Positions 1-12,150 of a stretch of DNA of 64,000 nt are shown piece after piece. Both the position numbers and the translations under genes were made by a program. The stretch covers positions 62,001 to 126,000 of the forward strand of contig CACVBU010000260.1 in the NCBI GenBank assembly GCA_902728285.1, written 5' to 3'. Under the pieces are notes generated by a model. It did no database searches. It was not told the origin of the DNA and saw only the letters and a program-made list of their open reading frames with translations. Origin of the DNA: Clytia hemisphaerica (lineage: Eukaryota; Cnidaria; Hydrozoa; Leptothecata; Clytiidae). Within the stretch, counting starts at the first letter, position 1. Each line of letters opens with the position of its first letter.

Positions 1-1
1 C

Positions 2-2274
2 TACCTCAATACTAGCGACCACCTACCCATAGCTTGTAACATGAAAACTGACTTCTCACCAAGCTTCAATTACGAAATAAATGACCCAAACGCCATTTCA
101 AACTACCTATGGAAAAATGACATTTTTGTAAATAATTTCAAAGAAACTGTATCAAAGCACCTATACCGCTCCAAAAACTCAAACATCACCGAAGAGATAA
201 CACATCTACATAACACATTAAACAACTGTGCTATTGAAACTTACAATAACCTTAAGCTCTCTGACTTCCATTTCATTAAGACAAAACCATGGTGGAACAC
301 AGAACTTACAAAGAAAAGGAAAATTTTACAAAAGTGCTTTAATGATTGGAGAGACCGTAACTTTATCAGAGAACCATCAGACATCTCATATAATCGATAT
401 CTTCTTGCACGGAAGGACTTTCGCTCATCATCAAAAAGGTGCAAAAACCAAGCAACTACGGATCACTTCATCAATGTAGAGAAAATTAAAACTTTCAAAC
501 CACGTTCATATTGGAAACAAATTCGACTCCACAATTCAAAGGATGACAAATTATACACCATCAACAACAAATCAGACGTAAACGATATCGACCAAGAGTT
601 CAGTTCCCACTTTGATAACCTTCTGAACACACCCAGAACTGAAAACATCGATAACACAATTTCCAACAAAAAACTTCATGAGCTGCTAGCAGACCTTGAA
701 AAGAACAAAACCTCCGACTTCTACGTATCAGCTACTGATGTTGAAGAAGCAATCATGAGTTTGAATAAAAACAAAACATCCGATCCTTTCAATATCAAAG
801 CAGAACACTTCATTCACATCATCAACGACATTCTCAATACATCCAATCTACCACCGGCATTATCAACATCGATCATCGTCCCAATTATGAAATCAAGCAA
901 AAAACCAATCCAAGATCCAAACAACTACCGTGGAATCAGCGTGATCCCAATACTCACTAAAATCATGGAGAAACTAATCATAAACAAATGTCCCTCACTG
1001 AAAAACCACAAAAACTCTCAATTTGGATTTACATCTGACGCGTCTACCGTCCATGCGGAGCTTCTCATCAGAGACACTATCTCGTATTACAATGCCAAAA
1101 ACACACCAGTATATATATGCAGTCTTGATGCTGAAAAAGCCTTCGATTGCTGCAACTGGCTACTCCTATTTGAAAAACTGAAAAGCAAAAACCTTTTGCC
1201 TGAAATTGTTTTGAAATTTCTAATCAAACTTTACGTCAACAGTGAAGCAGCCACAAGATATAGGAGTAACACCTCTCATCCCTTCGATCTTTCACAAGGA
1301 GTTCGACAGGGATCGCTCCTCTCACCATATCTCTACAACATTTATACTGAGGATTTAATTGATATTGTACAGGATCTAAACCTTGGAACCTACCTACCTG
1401 GAAACATAAACACCTTTATTATTGTATTCGCGGATGATATAATCCTACTCAGCCCAACCCTAAGCTAACTTCAAAAGATGGTCGACACATGTACAGATTT
1501 TGGATTTCAGAACGAAATCAAATTCAACTATCAAAAACCCAATTTCTCATTTCAGGGAAATCACCGATCGAACACCCCAAACTGTCCCTCAATCACAAAG
1601 AAATCCATACCAAGTCACAACTTAAACACTTAGGCTTCAACTGGCAGATGTTCAAAGACAAACTATCGCTAAGATACCACCAAAACTCACGCATTTCTGA
1701 ACTCTGGGCAACTACAGCACCTCTCACCTCTTGTGGTATCAGGAAAATGCACCCAGCAACGATTGCAACAACCTTTCGATCAATTGTCGTTCCCAAAGTT
1801 CTCTACGGCATAGAGATTACAGACTGTACAAATAGTTTCATTGAAAACATAAGCAGACAGTGTCGCTCAGCACTAAAGCATCTCCTCAACCTATCGAAAC
1901 ATGGTAGCAATGATCTAATCAAATACTTCAACCTAGACTCGATCTCAAATGAAATTACCAACCGCCAAATCAACTTGGTACAGCAACTTATGAGAAACCC
2001 TTCAACGTCAAAATACCTTCTGACTCTACTAAATACACCCTACGACCTGCGCTCAGTATCAATTTTACAGAATATCTTTGATACATGTACACAGAATAAC
2101 GTTGACATCATGGATATCCTAATCACCAAAAACAAACACAACAAACTAAAAACATCCTCTACACTAACAACTGACAAACAAAATGAACTTCATCACTTAC
2201 TTTCGAACTGGCATATATATGAAAACCGACTTCTACTAAAACAAATTTTAGAATCAAATATTCCTAGGACTTAG
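2..2274 (+). pseudogene. APE-type LINE ORF2, 3' part (endonuclease end and reverse transcriptase), decayed
   Basis: The frame is open from base 2, before the first ATG at 41. It begins with TSDHLPI, the C-terminal signature of an AP-type endonuclease, so the ORF enters from the left of the window. Reverse transcriptase motifs follow in order: YRGISVIP, DAEKAFD (catalytic Asp), GVRQGSLLSPYLYNIY, and FADDIILLS with the catalytic Asp pair. An in-frame TAA at 1466-1468 interrupts translation just after FADD. Similarity resumes in the same frame and then shifts by one base near 1535-1545, after which the thumb and C-terminal part reads to the TAG at 2272. The element is therefore non-functional. 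Target-primed retrotransposition is the known job of the family. I cannot assign the clade (CR1, Jockey and RTE-X are candidates). No 3' tail or target duplication was located. Confidence 0.85.
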
Positions 2275-3218
2275 TGTTTATCATTTAAATTAAAAACAAA
2301 TACCTTTCCTTGTGAGTTTCTAATCAACACAATTACATCTCGTTATCTCAAATCTCTAGCCAAGCGTTTGTTTACATTTTTGGTCTCCCCATACATTCCT
2401 TTTTTACAGCGGACGTCTTTTTAGGTAGTCTAACTAGGGCCTTCTCATTCTGTGCGCACGGAACGTACTTACTTATATCATATTCTTATGTTTAAAAACG
2501 AAAGAGAAATATTTTACTTTTTAACTGTACATACAAAAAACACTACTTTATTATACATAGCATAGATATTTATATCATAGTCACAAGAAAATTACCATAG
2601 TCAGGAATCGAACAATGGCGCATTGTTCTAGCTTATTCATCTCGATTTTACTCGGTCCCAGTCCGCGGGTGGTGGGTACATTTTGTAAACAAACCAAAAT
2701 GGCGACGGGAAACAGTGGGAAAATGGAAGAATATAGTCTGTATTTTTGGATGTTTAACTGGGTTTGAAAGTTCAATTCATCTGTTTTGATTTTTTTGAAT
2801 GTCTGGAAAGGTTTTTTACTCATTTCATAAGCTGTTTGAAGTGGTGATCAAGAAAGAATAAACGATATTAGGTGTTTTTGTGTCACAATGTCAAGTATAC
2901 TAGAGTTAAAGAAGATGATTAGTTCTTTGATCCATTTTGATGTTTTCTTCCTCTAATTTATAAAGCTTATGGTGCATTTTTTTGTGAGATTTAACCCAGG
3001 GCTCTTAACCCAGTTTGACTGCCTTAGTGTGAAAATATTTTTAAGAAGAGACCTGTTTGCAAGTAAAATTCAACAGTAAACTTTCTCATATATGACTATT
3101 AATGGCTAGTTGGCTAGCATATTACATAGTCTGAACTTTGTTTATATTTTTTTTCATAACTAGTGAATATAAAAAGTGAATCAACTGTATCTGTGAAAGA
3201 AGAATATTGTCTTTCAAA
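2275..3218. other. AT-rich interval, no gene recognised
   Basis: This stretch lies between the LINE and the THAP start codon. It may hold the LINE 3' UTR and the promoter and left end of the P-like element. I saw no convincing terminal repeat or coding exon. Confidence 0.4.
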
Positions 3219-5898
3219 ATGCCTGGTCGTGGAAATGGGGCCGACTGTGCAATCTTTGGTTGTAGTACATGTCGAAAACACGGTCTTTCATTGTTCCGGC
3301 TCCCCACTGCAAAAAATGATCGATTTGCTCAATGGAGATCCGATATGATTAATTCGATTACAAAAGACAGGGTTGCTGATGCGGTTTTTAAGAACAAAGT
3401 TGAAAAAAACACAATCTTCATCTGTGAAAAACATTTCAGAGAAGAAGATATGTATCATTGTAAGTATAGATGAATAAATCTACAAATATTAATGAAGTTA
3501 TGATGCAACATATAATGTCTTGGTTGGTCTAACAATATCTAAGTACGATAAATAATCCAAAAGTATGAAAATTCATACAAGTGCATGATCAGTTTTAGGT
3601 TTCACCTTTAATACCTAAGATAAATATTATAAAAGTATTTCAATTTTTCCCTCAGATCCTTCACGAAAAGAGCTCAGAGCTGAAGCTTATCCTCTACCAA
3701 CCCAAAATCTCCCTCAAAAGTCACTACCCATAGCAGACACACCACAGCGATCAACGACATCAATACAGAAACGAGATCAGTACCAGCAGTCCAATGATCA
3801 GGGTAGTATTGTTGATAAGAAATATAAAAACTTCCAAGATTTTGTCAAAAGAGCTGACAAATTGAAGCTCCCTCGTGGCTGGAAAATTACCCATCATGAA
3901 CAGCTGACTGAAGTCGTCAAGGAGGATGAAAGTCTATCCATACCGGCCTTCCAAATATTCATCAACAGTAACACAGACTTGAGCATCAATCTACGTTGCT
4001 ATGGCTGGTTGCTGCCAAAGGAATCACCAATTATGAAAGAAATTGATTCCTTAAATGACATTTACTTGTCCGATTATATTCAAGTTTTGGAAAGCTATCA
4101 TCTTTGTAAAGGTATAAAATTCAAAATAACTTTTTTGTACTGGTATCATAAAAGGCCTAGACTATTATTATTATTATTATATACTGTCATTCTAAAAGAT
4201 TTTCTTGGCATGTAGAGAAGTATACAATGATGGTAGGTTATTAAATTTGATTTAGTACTTATTTGAAGTCTAAAAATTTCTATGCTTTTTCTTCTATGTT
4301 CAGGGATCAATTTGGTCGAATTTCAGAAAGCCCATCATGTTACTCACCATGTGATTCCAAAGAAATTTAAATTTGAAGAGACTCTGGGTAGCAATCCATT
4401 GCATCAAGATGAATTTAAAAGGTCACAAAAGTGTCATATTTTGTTGAAAAATAAAGAAATATGTTCAGAATGCAGTAAATTTGAAATGAAACTACGCTTT
4501 GAAATTGGTCAGAAAAGGAAAGTATCTGAGACACCAGCATCAAACTTTGCTCCTCTGTCTGTGACATCAAAAGAACGAGTAGTGTTGACTCTTAAAGCCA
4601 CCAGACAGGAAAATAAGAAATTGAAAGCTGAAAACGATAGATTGACAAAACAATTACAAGAGGCTCTGCATAAAAACTCTGTTGATGTTCAAGAAGATCT
4701 CAGTGATGATTTGATGAAAATTTTTGATGGAGTTCCCCAAGAGAACATTACACCTTTCATGCGACTTTTTTGGACTGAGCAAATGAAATATATCCGCTGT
4801 ACGAACAAAAAGCAACTCAGATACCACCCGGCAATCATTAAATATTGTCTCAATATATGTGCAAAGTCATCTGCAGCATACAAACAATTGAAACTTGACC
4901 TTGAAAATGGCACCGGTGTCTTGGTGTTACCCTCTCAGAGAACTTTAAGACAATATCGTAACTATGTCAAACCTGAACATGGGTTTAATCCTCAGATTAC
5001 GAAAGACCTTGCGGAAATGACAGCTGGTTTTTCTTCTGCTGACAAATATGTTAGTATTGTAATTGACGAGATGAAAGTACAGGAAGACCTGGTATGGGAC
5101 CGAAGCAGTGGTGAACTGATTGGATTCCTTGATCTTGGCAATGAGAGCATGAACGAAAGCACTATCACAGATAGGGAAAAGTTAGCCTCTCACGTAATGG
5201 TATTTCTGGTGAAAAGCATTAAGAACAAATTGTCGTTTAGTTTTGCTAACTTTGCAACTGATGGAGCTTCAGCAGCACAAATTCACTTGCTCTTTTGGAA
5301 ATGTGTTGCAATTTTGGAAATATCCTGCCAGCTGAAAGTTATTTGTACTGTTTCAGATGGTGCCTCAACAAATCGAAAATTCATAAAGATGAACAAGGTT
5401 TGAGTTCACTTCACTTGTTTTTCATCTTTAAGAACTATTTTATTGGAATTTTCATTATTCTAACTTCGGCCCTTTTTAAGACATTTGTTTAGGTCAAATT
5501 TATAAGTTCTTTTTAAAACAAGTGTGTAAATTTTAAGGACCTGTCTTTTGGTTATTTGATTTTGGTGGGGAGAGATTATATTGCTAGCTAACTGGTTACA
5601 ACAGTTGCTCAAGCTTTTTTTGGTAAATCTATGAAGTTTTCTATGAAATCGTAGAGGAGTGCTCTAATTTTAGTTCAAATAGTCTGATTTACTGTCCTTA
5701 ACCATGATTTTCTCACTCAACTTTTTCAGGGTGTTGATGATGAGAAATGTACTGATGTAACTTACCGAACAAAGAACTTGTATGCATCAGATCGTTATAT
5801 CTATTTTATTGCTGACCCACCCCATCTTATCAAGACAGCACGTAATGCATTATGGAAGTCAGGAAACGATATTTCTGGAAGATATATGTGGAATAACG
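3219..5898 (+). CDS. THAP-domain P-element-like transposase, four exons, 3' truncated
   Basis: Proposed exons are 3219-3459, 3656-4111, 4304-5397 and 5730-5898. Every junction has GT-AG ends and keeps phase. The first ATG (MPGRGNGAD) opens a THAP C2CH zinc domain: CAIFGC at residues 10-15, then FRLP, a conserved Trp, ICEKHF, and a YPSRKEL tail across the first intron. Exon 3 carries a Lys-rich coiled coil (about RQENKKLKAENDRLTKQLQ). The RNase H-like core follows, with acidic residues in IDEMK (5065-5067) and SDGAS (5356-5358). Exon 4 has FIADPPHLIKTARN, typical of the GTP-binding insertion of P transposases. THAP9/P-element proteins bind terminal DNA through THAP and cut and paste. The frame is intact throughout, but no later exon with the rest of the core (WNH to LAAQ and FDCLN) was found before 7.1 kb, so the copy is probably truncated. 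The exon 4 donor GTACGT is good, so a distant exon is possible. Confidence 0.85.
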
Positions 5899-7140
5899 GT
5901 ACGTAAACATAGCTCGTAAACTTTAATTTAGGCTATTTGGGGGTACTTCTTGGTTTGTACCCTAATTTCATTGATTTAGCCCTTATTTTACTAATATAAT
6001 TCCAAATAACTTATGATATGAACCCTTATGAAGACGGCCCTTTTCAAACTAAATACAATTCAATACCTTGAGCGGAGAGAGAATTTTTTATTTATTATTT
6101 TAGAGGTGATTTTTTAAATCCTGAGAATGGAATGTTTGTGTTTCGCAGTGTTTAATTTCGCGGATTTGTAAAAAGAAACCCGCGAAATTGTTTCACAAAG
6201 ATTTGTTCTAGCCAAACATTTTGCAGAAACTTCCTCGATCTGCGCGAATTTCTGCCCTTTTCTCAAAGGTTAATGTCTTTGAATATTTTTAGAAGAGCCA
6301 TTCGCGAAAAATTCGTGACAAATAGAAAATCTGTAAAACTTCAAACTTTGAAAAAAATTAATATTCATGGCACTTTTTAGCCTGTTAAAAGCCTAATAGT
6401 AATAAGTCAAAGGGCAACAGTTTCAAACCAATTTAAGAAGCATTTCTCCATCGAAGTCTTTTATGTTAAAATTTTCATTTTTACGTCTTGATTCATCTAA
6501 GTTTATGCTCGCGAAAAAGATTTTTTCTTCGTCGAATTTACGTAAGTAAATATCGCGATTTTTCAACCTCACGAAAGTTTCTACTCGCGAAAGAAGCTTC
6601 TACTTCTGAAGTAGTGACATAGAAGTTAATGTTATATAACAAAACAGAGTTCAGTCCGAAAACAATGGTTTGGTTATCAAACTACAATATCAGCCCTTTT
6701 TACGCCGGCCATTATTACGCCACAGCCTGATTTTGGGCTTATGCCAATTAGGATCGTAAGTATAACGCCAAAATTTGTTAGAATGACTTTTTATGCTTCA
6801 ATTTACATTAAAATATCATTTTTCAGTAGTAAACTGTTGAAACTTTCATTGAAAATCACGGATTTTTGCGAAGTTTTAGATATGTAGTAAAACAATGGAT
6901 CATTTTTTATCTTTGAATCATGATTATAATCCTTTAAATGGAGAAAAATGATCAAAATTAACGCCAATTTTAAGTAAAATTTGCAAAATTTTGGCCCTTT
7001 TTACACCGGCCCTTTTAACGCCGGAATGAAGACATGATACTGTGAACAAATGTCGTTTTCATAAGTTTTTAATCTGACTAAAGATTGCCTGAAAAAGCAC
7101 AAAACTCTGAGTATCGGAAAATTCATTTGTCTCTATTCTC
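5899..7140. other. Intergenic or intron sequence with GCGAA-rich and foldback repeats
   Basis: No exon completing the P-like transposase was found. About 6140-6600 holds many TTCGCGAA-type words in both orientations. About 6690-7030 has CGGCCCTTTTTACGCCGG-like words near both ends. Both look like decayed non-autonomous repeats, but boundaries could not be fixed. Confidence 0.35.
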
Positions 7141-7149
7141 GACTAATAG

Positions 7150-7714
7150 TAGCCTGGGAATCCAAGCGTTAAACTTTTTTCACAGTCTAGTTTATGATAT
7201 TTTTGCTGCTGGTTTAACGCTTGGTGCAGGTAACTCGCCTGCAGGGAGATTTTTCCCTGCAATGCAGGTTCGGCCTGATTGGCCAGCTTTCGGCGTATTA
7301 CTTAGCAGTACTTTCGCGCGCATTTTGATAATTTCGATACGCGCGCATAATTTATGGAAAAAGCTGACTCTGCAGAAAAAAGGAAAACAAATGAAAATGA
7401 AAACATAGATTCATTTCAAAACAAAATGGCTGTTGGCTGGAAGTCTAAATACATGTGGCTGATGTTTTTATTTGGTTTTTAGTAGCTTTGAAAGTCTTTA
7501 GAGCTTGTGAAAGAGTTTTTATGGTAAGTTGATTATGTGTGTTTGCCTGGGTTTCCAAAGTTCAGAAAGTCTTTCAACAAGGGTTCACACACAGACTGTT
7601 TATAACATTCTGTGTCAGACTAATCTACCTGCACCAAGCTCTATAATTTTAGAACTTTGTGAGGTGAGGTATTTTTTGTTTTTTCTAAAATTATGAGCTT
7701 GGATTCCCAGGCTA
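7150..7714. mobile_element. 565-bp MITE with 18-bp inverted ends and 9-bp target duplication
   Basis: The ends are TAGCCTGGGAATCCAAGC at 7150-7167 and its exact reverse complement at 7697-7714. Flanks are GACTAATAG at 7141-7149 and 7715-7723, a perfect 9-bp target-site duplication. Inside, each end has its own smaller inverted pair (GCTTGGTGCAGG near 7218 against CCTGCACCAAGC near 7628). No transposase is encoded. A 9-bp duplication fits Mutator-like or Merlin-like elements; the superfamily is inference. Confidence 0.8.
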
Positions 7715-7723
7715 GACTAATAG

Positions 7724-8903
7724 ATGCATTGATACATAAGTACATAGATACATATAATAGATACATAGATACATGGATATGTAGATATATAGAAACATGG
7801 ATATGTAGATATATAGATACGTAGATATATTGATACATGGATATGTAGATATATAGAATACATAGATACATGGATGCATAGATACATGGATGCATAGATA
7901 CATAGATACATAGATACATGGATGCGTAGATATGTAGATACATAGATACATAGATACGTGGATATGTAGATACATAGATGTGTAGATATGCAGATACATA
8001 GATACATGGATGCGTAGATATGTAGATATATAGATGCATAGATACATAGGTATATAGATACATGGATATGTAGATATATAGGATACATAGATACATAGAT
8101 ACATAGATACATGGTTGCATAGATACATGGATGCGTAGATACATGGATGCGTAGATATATAGATACATAGATACATAGATACATGGATATGTAGATATAT
8201 AGATGCATAGATACATAGGTATATAGATACATGGATATGTAGATATATAGATACATGGATATGTAGATATATAGGATACATAGATACATAGATACATAGA
8301 TACATGGATGCATAGATACATGGATGCGTAGATACATAGATACATGGATGCGTAGATATATAGATACATAGATACATAGATACATGGATATGTAGATACA
8401 TGGATGCGTAGATATGTAGACATATAGATACATAGATACATAGATGCGTAGATACATAGATATATGGATGCGTAGATATGTAGATACATAGATACATGGA
8501 TACGTAGATACATGGATACGTAGATATGTAGATATATAGATACATAGATACATAGATACATAGATACGTAGATACATGGATATGTAGATATATAGAATAC
8601 ATAGATACATAGATACATGGATGCATAGATACATAGATACGTGGATATGTAGATACATGGATGCGTAGATATGTAGATACATAGATACATAGATACGTGG
8701 ATATGTAGATACATAGATGTGTAGATATGCAGATACATAGATACATGGATGCGTAGATATGTAGATATATAGATGCATAGATACATAGATATATGGATAC
8801 ATGGATATGTAGATACACAGATACGTAGATATATAGATACATGGATATGTAGATATATAGATACATAGATACATAGATACATGGATGCGTAGATATATAG
8901 ATA
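7724..8903. repeat. 1.2-kb GATA/GATACATA microsatellite
   Basis: Continuous array of 4- and 8-bp variants of GATA, GATACATA and GATATGTA (with GATGCGTA). The array starts directly after the target duplication of the neighbouring MITE. On the minus strand all three frames stay open for more than 400 codons as Tyr/Ile/Ser/His/Cys-rich peptides. That is an arithmetic result of the repeat and not evidence of a protein. Confidence 0.95.
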
Positions 8904-9224
8904 AATTCGCTATGCCATTTGGTGTGCCATTTGGTATACCATTTGCTGTGCCATTTTGGTATGCCATTTTGGGGCGCCAACTTATGTCGTAACCCGGAAA
9001 AAAGCGATTCAATATGAGTTAAGATGGAAATCTGTTCCTCAGTTTTCGACCTACACAGGATTTCGGCCTTTTACGAAAATATCCTCCTATATGATGGAAA
9101 TAGGGTTGTGTAGGTAGGCCAAGCAGTGTTATAATTAGACGCCACCACAGATAAAAAGATGTAAAAAGATGTGTTTAGTGAAAGTATGAAACGCGTGCAA
9201 ATATAAAATAAACTAAAACTTAAC

Positions 9225-9775
9225 CCTATTATTATCAGGCTTTTTCGGATTTTGTATTCTCAAGGGGGGGGGGGGGTGTTTTCCACCAGCCTTGCATAAC
9301 TTTTGATCTAGAAAAGATATGGAGTTGAAATTTAGCAGAAATGTTCTCTACCATAAAAGGAGTTCATAGAAAAAAAATTGGGTTGATGACGTCATCATAA
9401 AGGTGATGACGTCATCACAAACTTTCACACTTATAGCTGACCAATGAAAAAGTACTATTCAAAAAAATAGCAATTAAAGTTGAACGAATGGAGATTTTTC
9501 AATTCTGTCTTGAATTTCTAAAAGGCAAAATATATATCTTTACCATATTTGCCGGTTTTTAACATACTGATAAAATTGACGTTTAAAATCCATGCAGAAA
9601 ATGAGTAATTTTTTTCAAAAAACAATGACGTCATTTTTGATGACGTCAGCAGTTTTTGAAATTTTTTTAAATTTTTTTAAAAATTTATTATTGATACCTA
9701 AAACCTGTCAAAATTCGAAGTCAGTTGGATGCCTAGATCAAAAGTTATGCTACATTTAAGCTTTTGGGATTTTAC
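9225..9775. mobile_element. Foldback repeat with TGACGTCA words
   Basis: A perfect 18-bp inverted pair, GCATAACTTTTGATCTAG at 9294-9311 and its complement at 9733-9750, brackets AT-rich DNA. Two copies of TGATGACGTCATCA lie at 9384-9397 and 9403-9416, with further TGACGTCA words near 9625-9650. The outer part, with the G-run and TTTTCCACCAGCC, is found reversed at 23817-23860, which supports a dispersed repeat. Outer boundaries are uncertain. Confidence 0.5.
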
Positions 9776-10015
9776 AGGGTTTTAGCTGGATTTTATGATA
9801 CGCCTGCACAAAAAAGTCATAAAACCTGATCTGGTCGCACGGCGATCTAATCTTGGAAGTTCAAGACACTCTTTTTGACAATTTTTTTCTCTTTCTTAAT
9901 TGCTTTCAAAGCGTTCTGTAAAATATCACCGTGTTCTTTTTTGACACAATGTTTATTTAAGAGAGAGGTGCGATTTTTTTTCACTTAATTCATAATTACA
10001 AATTCCAGTGATAAG

Positions 10016-10966
10016 ATGAGTGACAGTTTTTTCAACGAAATAAATAAGAATGTCGATTTACGACTAAAGAAGAAAATCAAGGACAGCAATGTACTGAAGT
10101 CAAATCTTGCCAACCCACATTATAAAACGGTATCAATCACAGATGTCCATCGAAAAACTTTTGCCTCACTTTACGGAAGAAGGTTCATGCCCGACGAAAT
10201 TGTATTCAAACCAAAAATCGGACAGAGAAACAAGAGATTCAATGTCAAAACTTTAGAGCGCTTCTCTGAAATTATTCAAGATAATTCAATTATTGTAAAG
10301 CCATTGAAATGCAATGATTGTCTTATGATTTGTCCATGGATGCAAGTTGCAGAGGAAATCAATATTGATGTTCAAGTAAAAGGTGCTTCTGCAACATTGC
10401 CGTTATGTCAGGGAAGGCTGGTGATTCCCATAACTCAGAAGGAATCAATGATGAGATGCTTTGTTCCGTGTTGTGGCCTTGATGAAAACGATCAAGTTCC
10501 AGACTGGGTTGATTCATTTTCATTAATGGAAAATTTTGGTCTTAAACTACCATACAACATTCTCAACAGTGAAGAAGGTATTGGGAAAATATCGGTGAAG
10601 AAGAGCCTTTTCGATTTTGGATTCATTCCTAAAGAGCAAGAAATTAATGATGATGATTTAATAAAGGTTCGAAATGACGTTTATGTTGTGCGTGGTTGGA
10701 ACTATGATACATTCGATCCAAAGCTCAAAAGTTTAAGGTTTACAACAGACTGCAAAAGAAATGCAAACTCAGCTTCTTACGAAGTGTTAATTAAACCTGT
10801 GGTAAAGGGGAACTTTATATCGTTACCTGAAACATCACTAAAGAACTATCGTTCTATAGACGTAGCATTTACAAAGTGTCAAGATCTATTTGGACAAATC
10901 AACATTTCGTATCAAAATGCATGCTTTAATAGCCTTGGATTTTTAACCCATGATATAGCTGTTTGA
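10016..10966 (+). CDS. Unidentified 316-codon single-exon ORF
   Basis: An intact ATG-to-TGA frame in very AT-rich flanks, with codon use that looks like real coding. I recognise no family. The N-terminus is Lys-rich with no signal peptide or membrane segment. The middle contains a Cys-rich stretch (CNDCLMICPW near residue 100, CFVPCCGL near 147) that could bind metal. An acidic block (EINDDDL) lies near residue 220. No zinc-knuckle, kelch, RNase H or integrase motif was seen. It may be one ORF of a larger mobile element, since every identified neighbour is a TE. It points toward the RAG1-like gene at 14.6-19.7 kb, so the two are convergent, but nothing links them functionally. Confidence 0.6.
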   Translation: MSDSFFNEINKNVDLRLKKKIKDSNVLKSNLANPHYKTVSITDVHRKTFASLYGRRFMPDEIVFKPKIGQRNKRFNVKTLERFSEIIQDNSIIVKPLKCNDCLMICPWMQVAEEINIDVQVKGASATLPLCQGRLVIPITQKESMMRCFVPCCGLDENDQVPDWVDSFSLMENFGLKLPYNILNSEEGIGKISVKKSLFDFGFIPKEQEINDDDLIKVRNDVYVVRGWNYDTFDPKLKSLRFTTDCKRNANSASYEVLIKPVVKGNFISLPETSLKNYRSIDVAFTKCQDLFGQINISYQNACFNSLGFLTHDIAV

Positions 10967-11723
10967 TTTTTTTATCTTTATGATTTTTCCGGTTAGTTTA
11001 TTTTATTTCATCTAACCCTAAAAGGACTTTTACTTGTACGTAAATTTACAATGTCTAGAAAAAGAATCCACAAAACATCTCAATACCTTTTTTGTTTATT
11101 TCTTATGACGATAAAAATAGTTAATTTTTTCAAACTTTTCAAATTCGAGAAACATTTGGAACTTTCGATATCTATTTAATTTTTAAAGAAAGTCATGCGT
11201 AAAATCATATATTGTAAAAACCGCCTTCACAAATAGTTTTAATAACTTTTAAAGTGTCTTCATAATATTTTGCTTTCTTACTCTTTTCGGCAAAATAATA
11301 GGAAAATTCCGTCTCAATTCATTTAGTTTTTTTTCATAATTCGAAATTAAGTTTTTTTCAAATTTTTAAAGCTTTGAAATAGCTTGACATTTGACTTAAG
11401 TATAGTAAAAATGCAATTATATTTCGGATTTATATCTTTTGCGTTATTGACTCCAGAGTAACCACTCAATGAGAGATTAGAACCATACTGCTATAACTAG
11501 ACATTTGATTATCTCCATTTCCAAACCTAGTTTTGATAATTGAAGATTGATCAATCATTTAATACCACTGAAAGGGTTTAAAGAAGTACAGTTTGACGGC
11601 AAAAAACTCAAAATACCATAGAATAGATATGAATGTCAAAAAGTGATAATTTTTTAACCCTCTTGAGTTAAAATACTTTGTATTCCAAAATTTTTACTTT
11701 CAGGTTCAATTCATATACACCGG
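10967..11723. other. AT-rich interval, nothing recognised
   Basis: No ORF, tandem array or inverted end was found between the orphan ORF and the hairpin MITE. Confidence 0.4.
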
Positions 11724-11821
11724 CCCAGCTGGCACACAACGTTGTTTCAACGTTTATCTAACGTTCACAACGTCCATATAACGTTAGATAAACGTTAAAA
11801 TAACGTTGTGTGCCAGCTGGG
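11724..11821. mobile_element. 98-bp hairpin MITE built of AACGTT words
   Basis: CCCAGCTGGCACACAACGTT at the left is repeated inverted at the right, and the arms run almost to the centre with repeated AACGTT. The whole unit folds into one long hairpin. Related ends occur at 13091-13269 and near 14190-14226. Confidence 0.75.
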
Positions 11822-11979
11822 GGGTGACCCAGAAAGATTTTTCTTGTGATGCAATGGGTTCTAGATTATTTTTTTTCTCCATACTAGTAGTAAAGTGTAA
11901 CTTAAATTTGCAACATAAAGATTTGGTTCAGTATTTTTTGAGAAAATCTATTTTGAAGTCAAAACGCACAATAAAAAGA

Positions 11980-12150
11980 CACCCCCGTTTTACAGGCCCG
12001 TTTGGACCCCCTACCCTCTGGAAATACAGTCCTAATAAACCGTCCCTGGTATAAAAAATCATAGTCCCCATTCGTCCCCACTGGAAAAAGGCCAGTCCCT
12101 ATTGAAAAACCTGAAAATCTTTATATCGCCACTATAAGCTATGAACTACT
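11980..12150. repeat. Remnant of a CCCCACTGGAAAA-type repeat
   Basis: Contains CGTCCCCACTGGAAAAAG and GTCCTAATAAACCGTCCCTGG, close to the body of the 255-bp element at 21608-21862. Ends are decayed. Confidence 0.4.

Noticed and set aside
7724-8903. CRISPR-like regular array
   Set aside because: Units are 4-8 bp without unique spacers, and the genome is eukaryotic.
7641-9012. Three overlapping 413-431-codon minus-strand ORFs
   Set aside because: They are translations of the GATA microsatellite in all three frames, with no start context, domains or non-repeat coding sequence.
10016-10966. RAG2-like partner of the RAG1-like gene
   Set aside because: No kelch repeats or PHD finger can be read in it; only orientation suggests a link.
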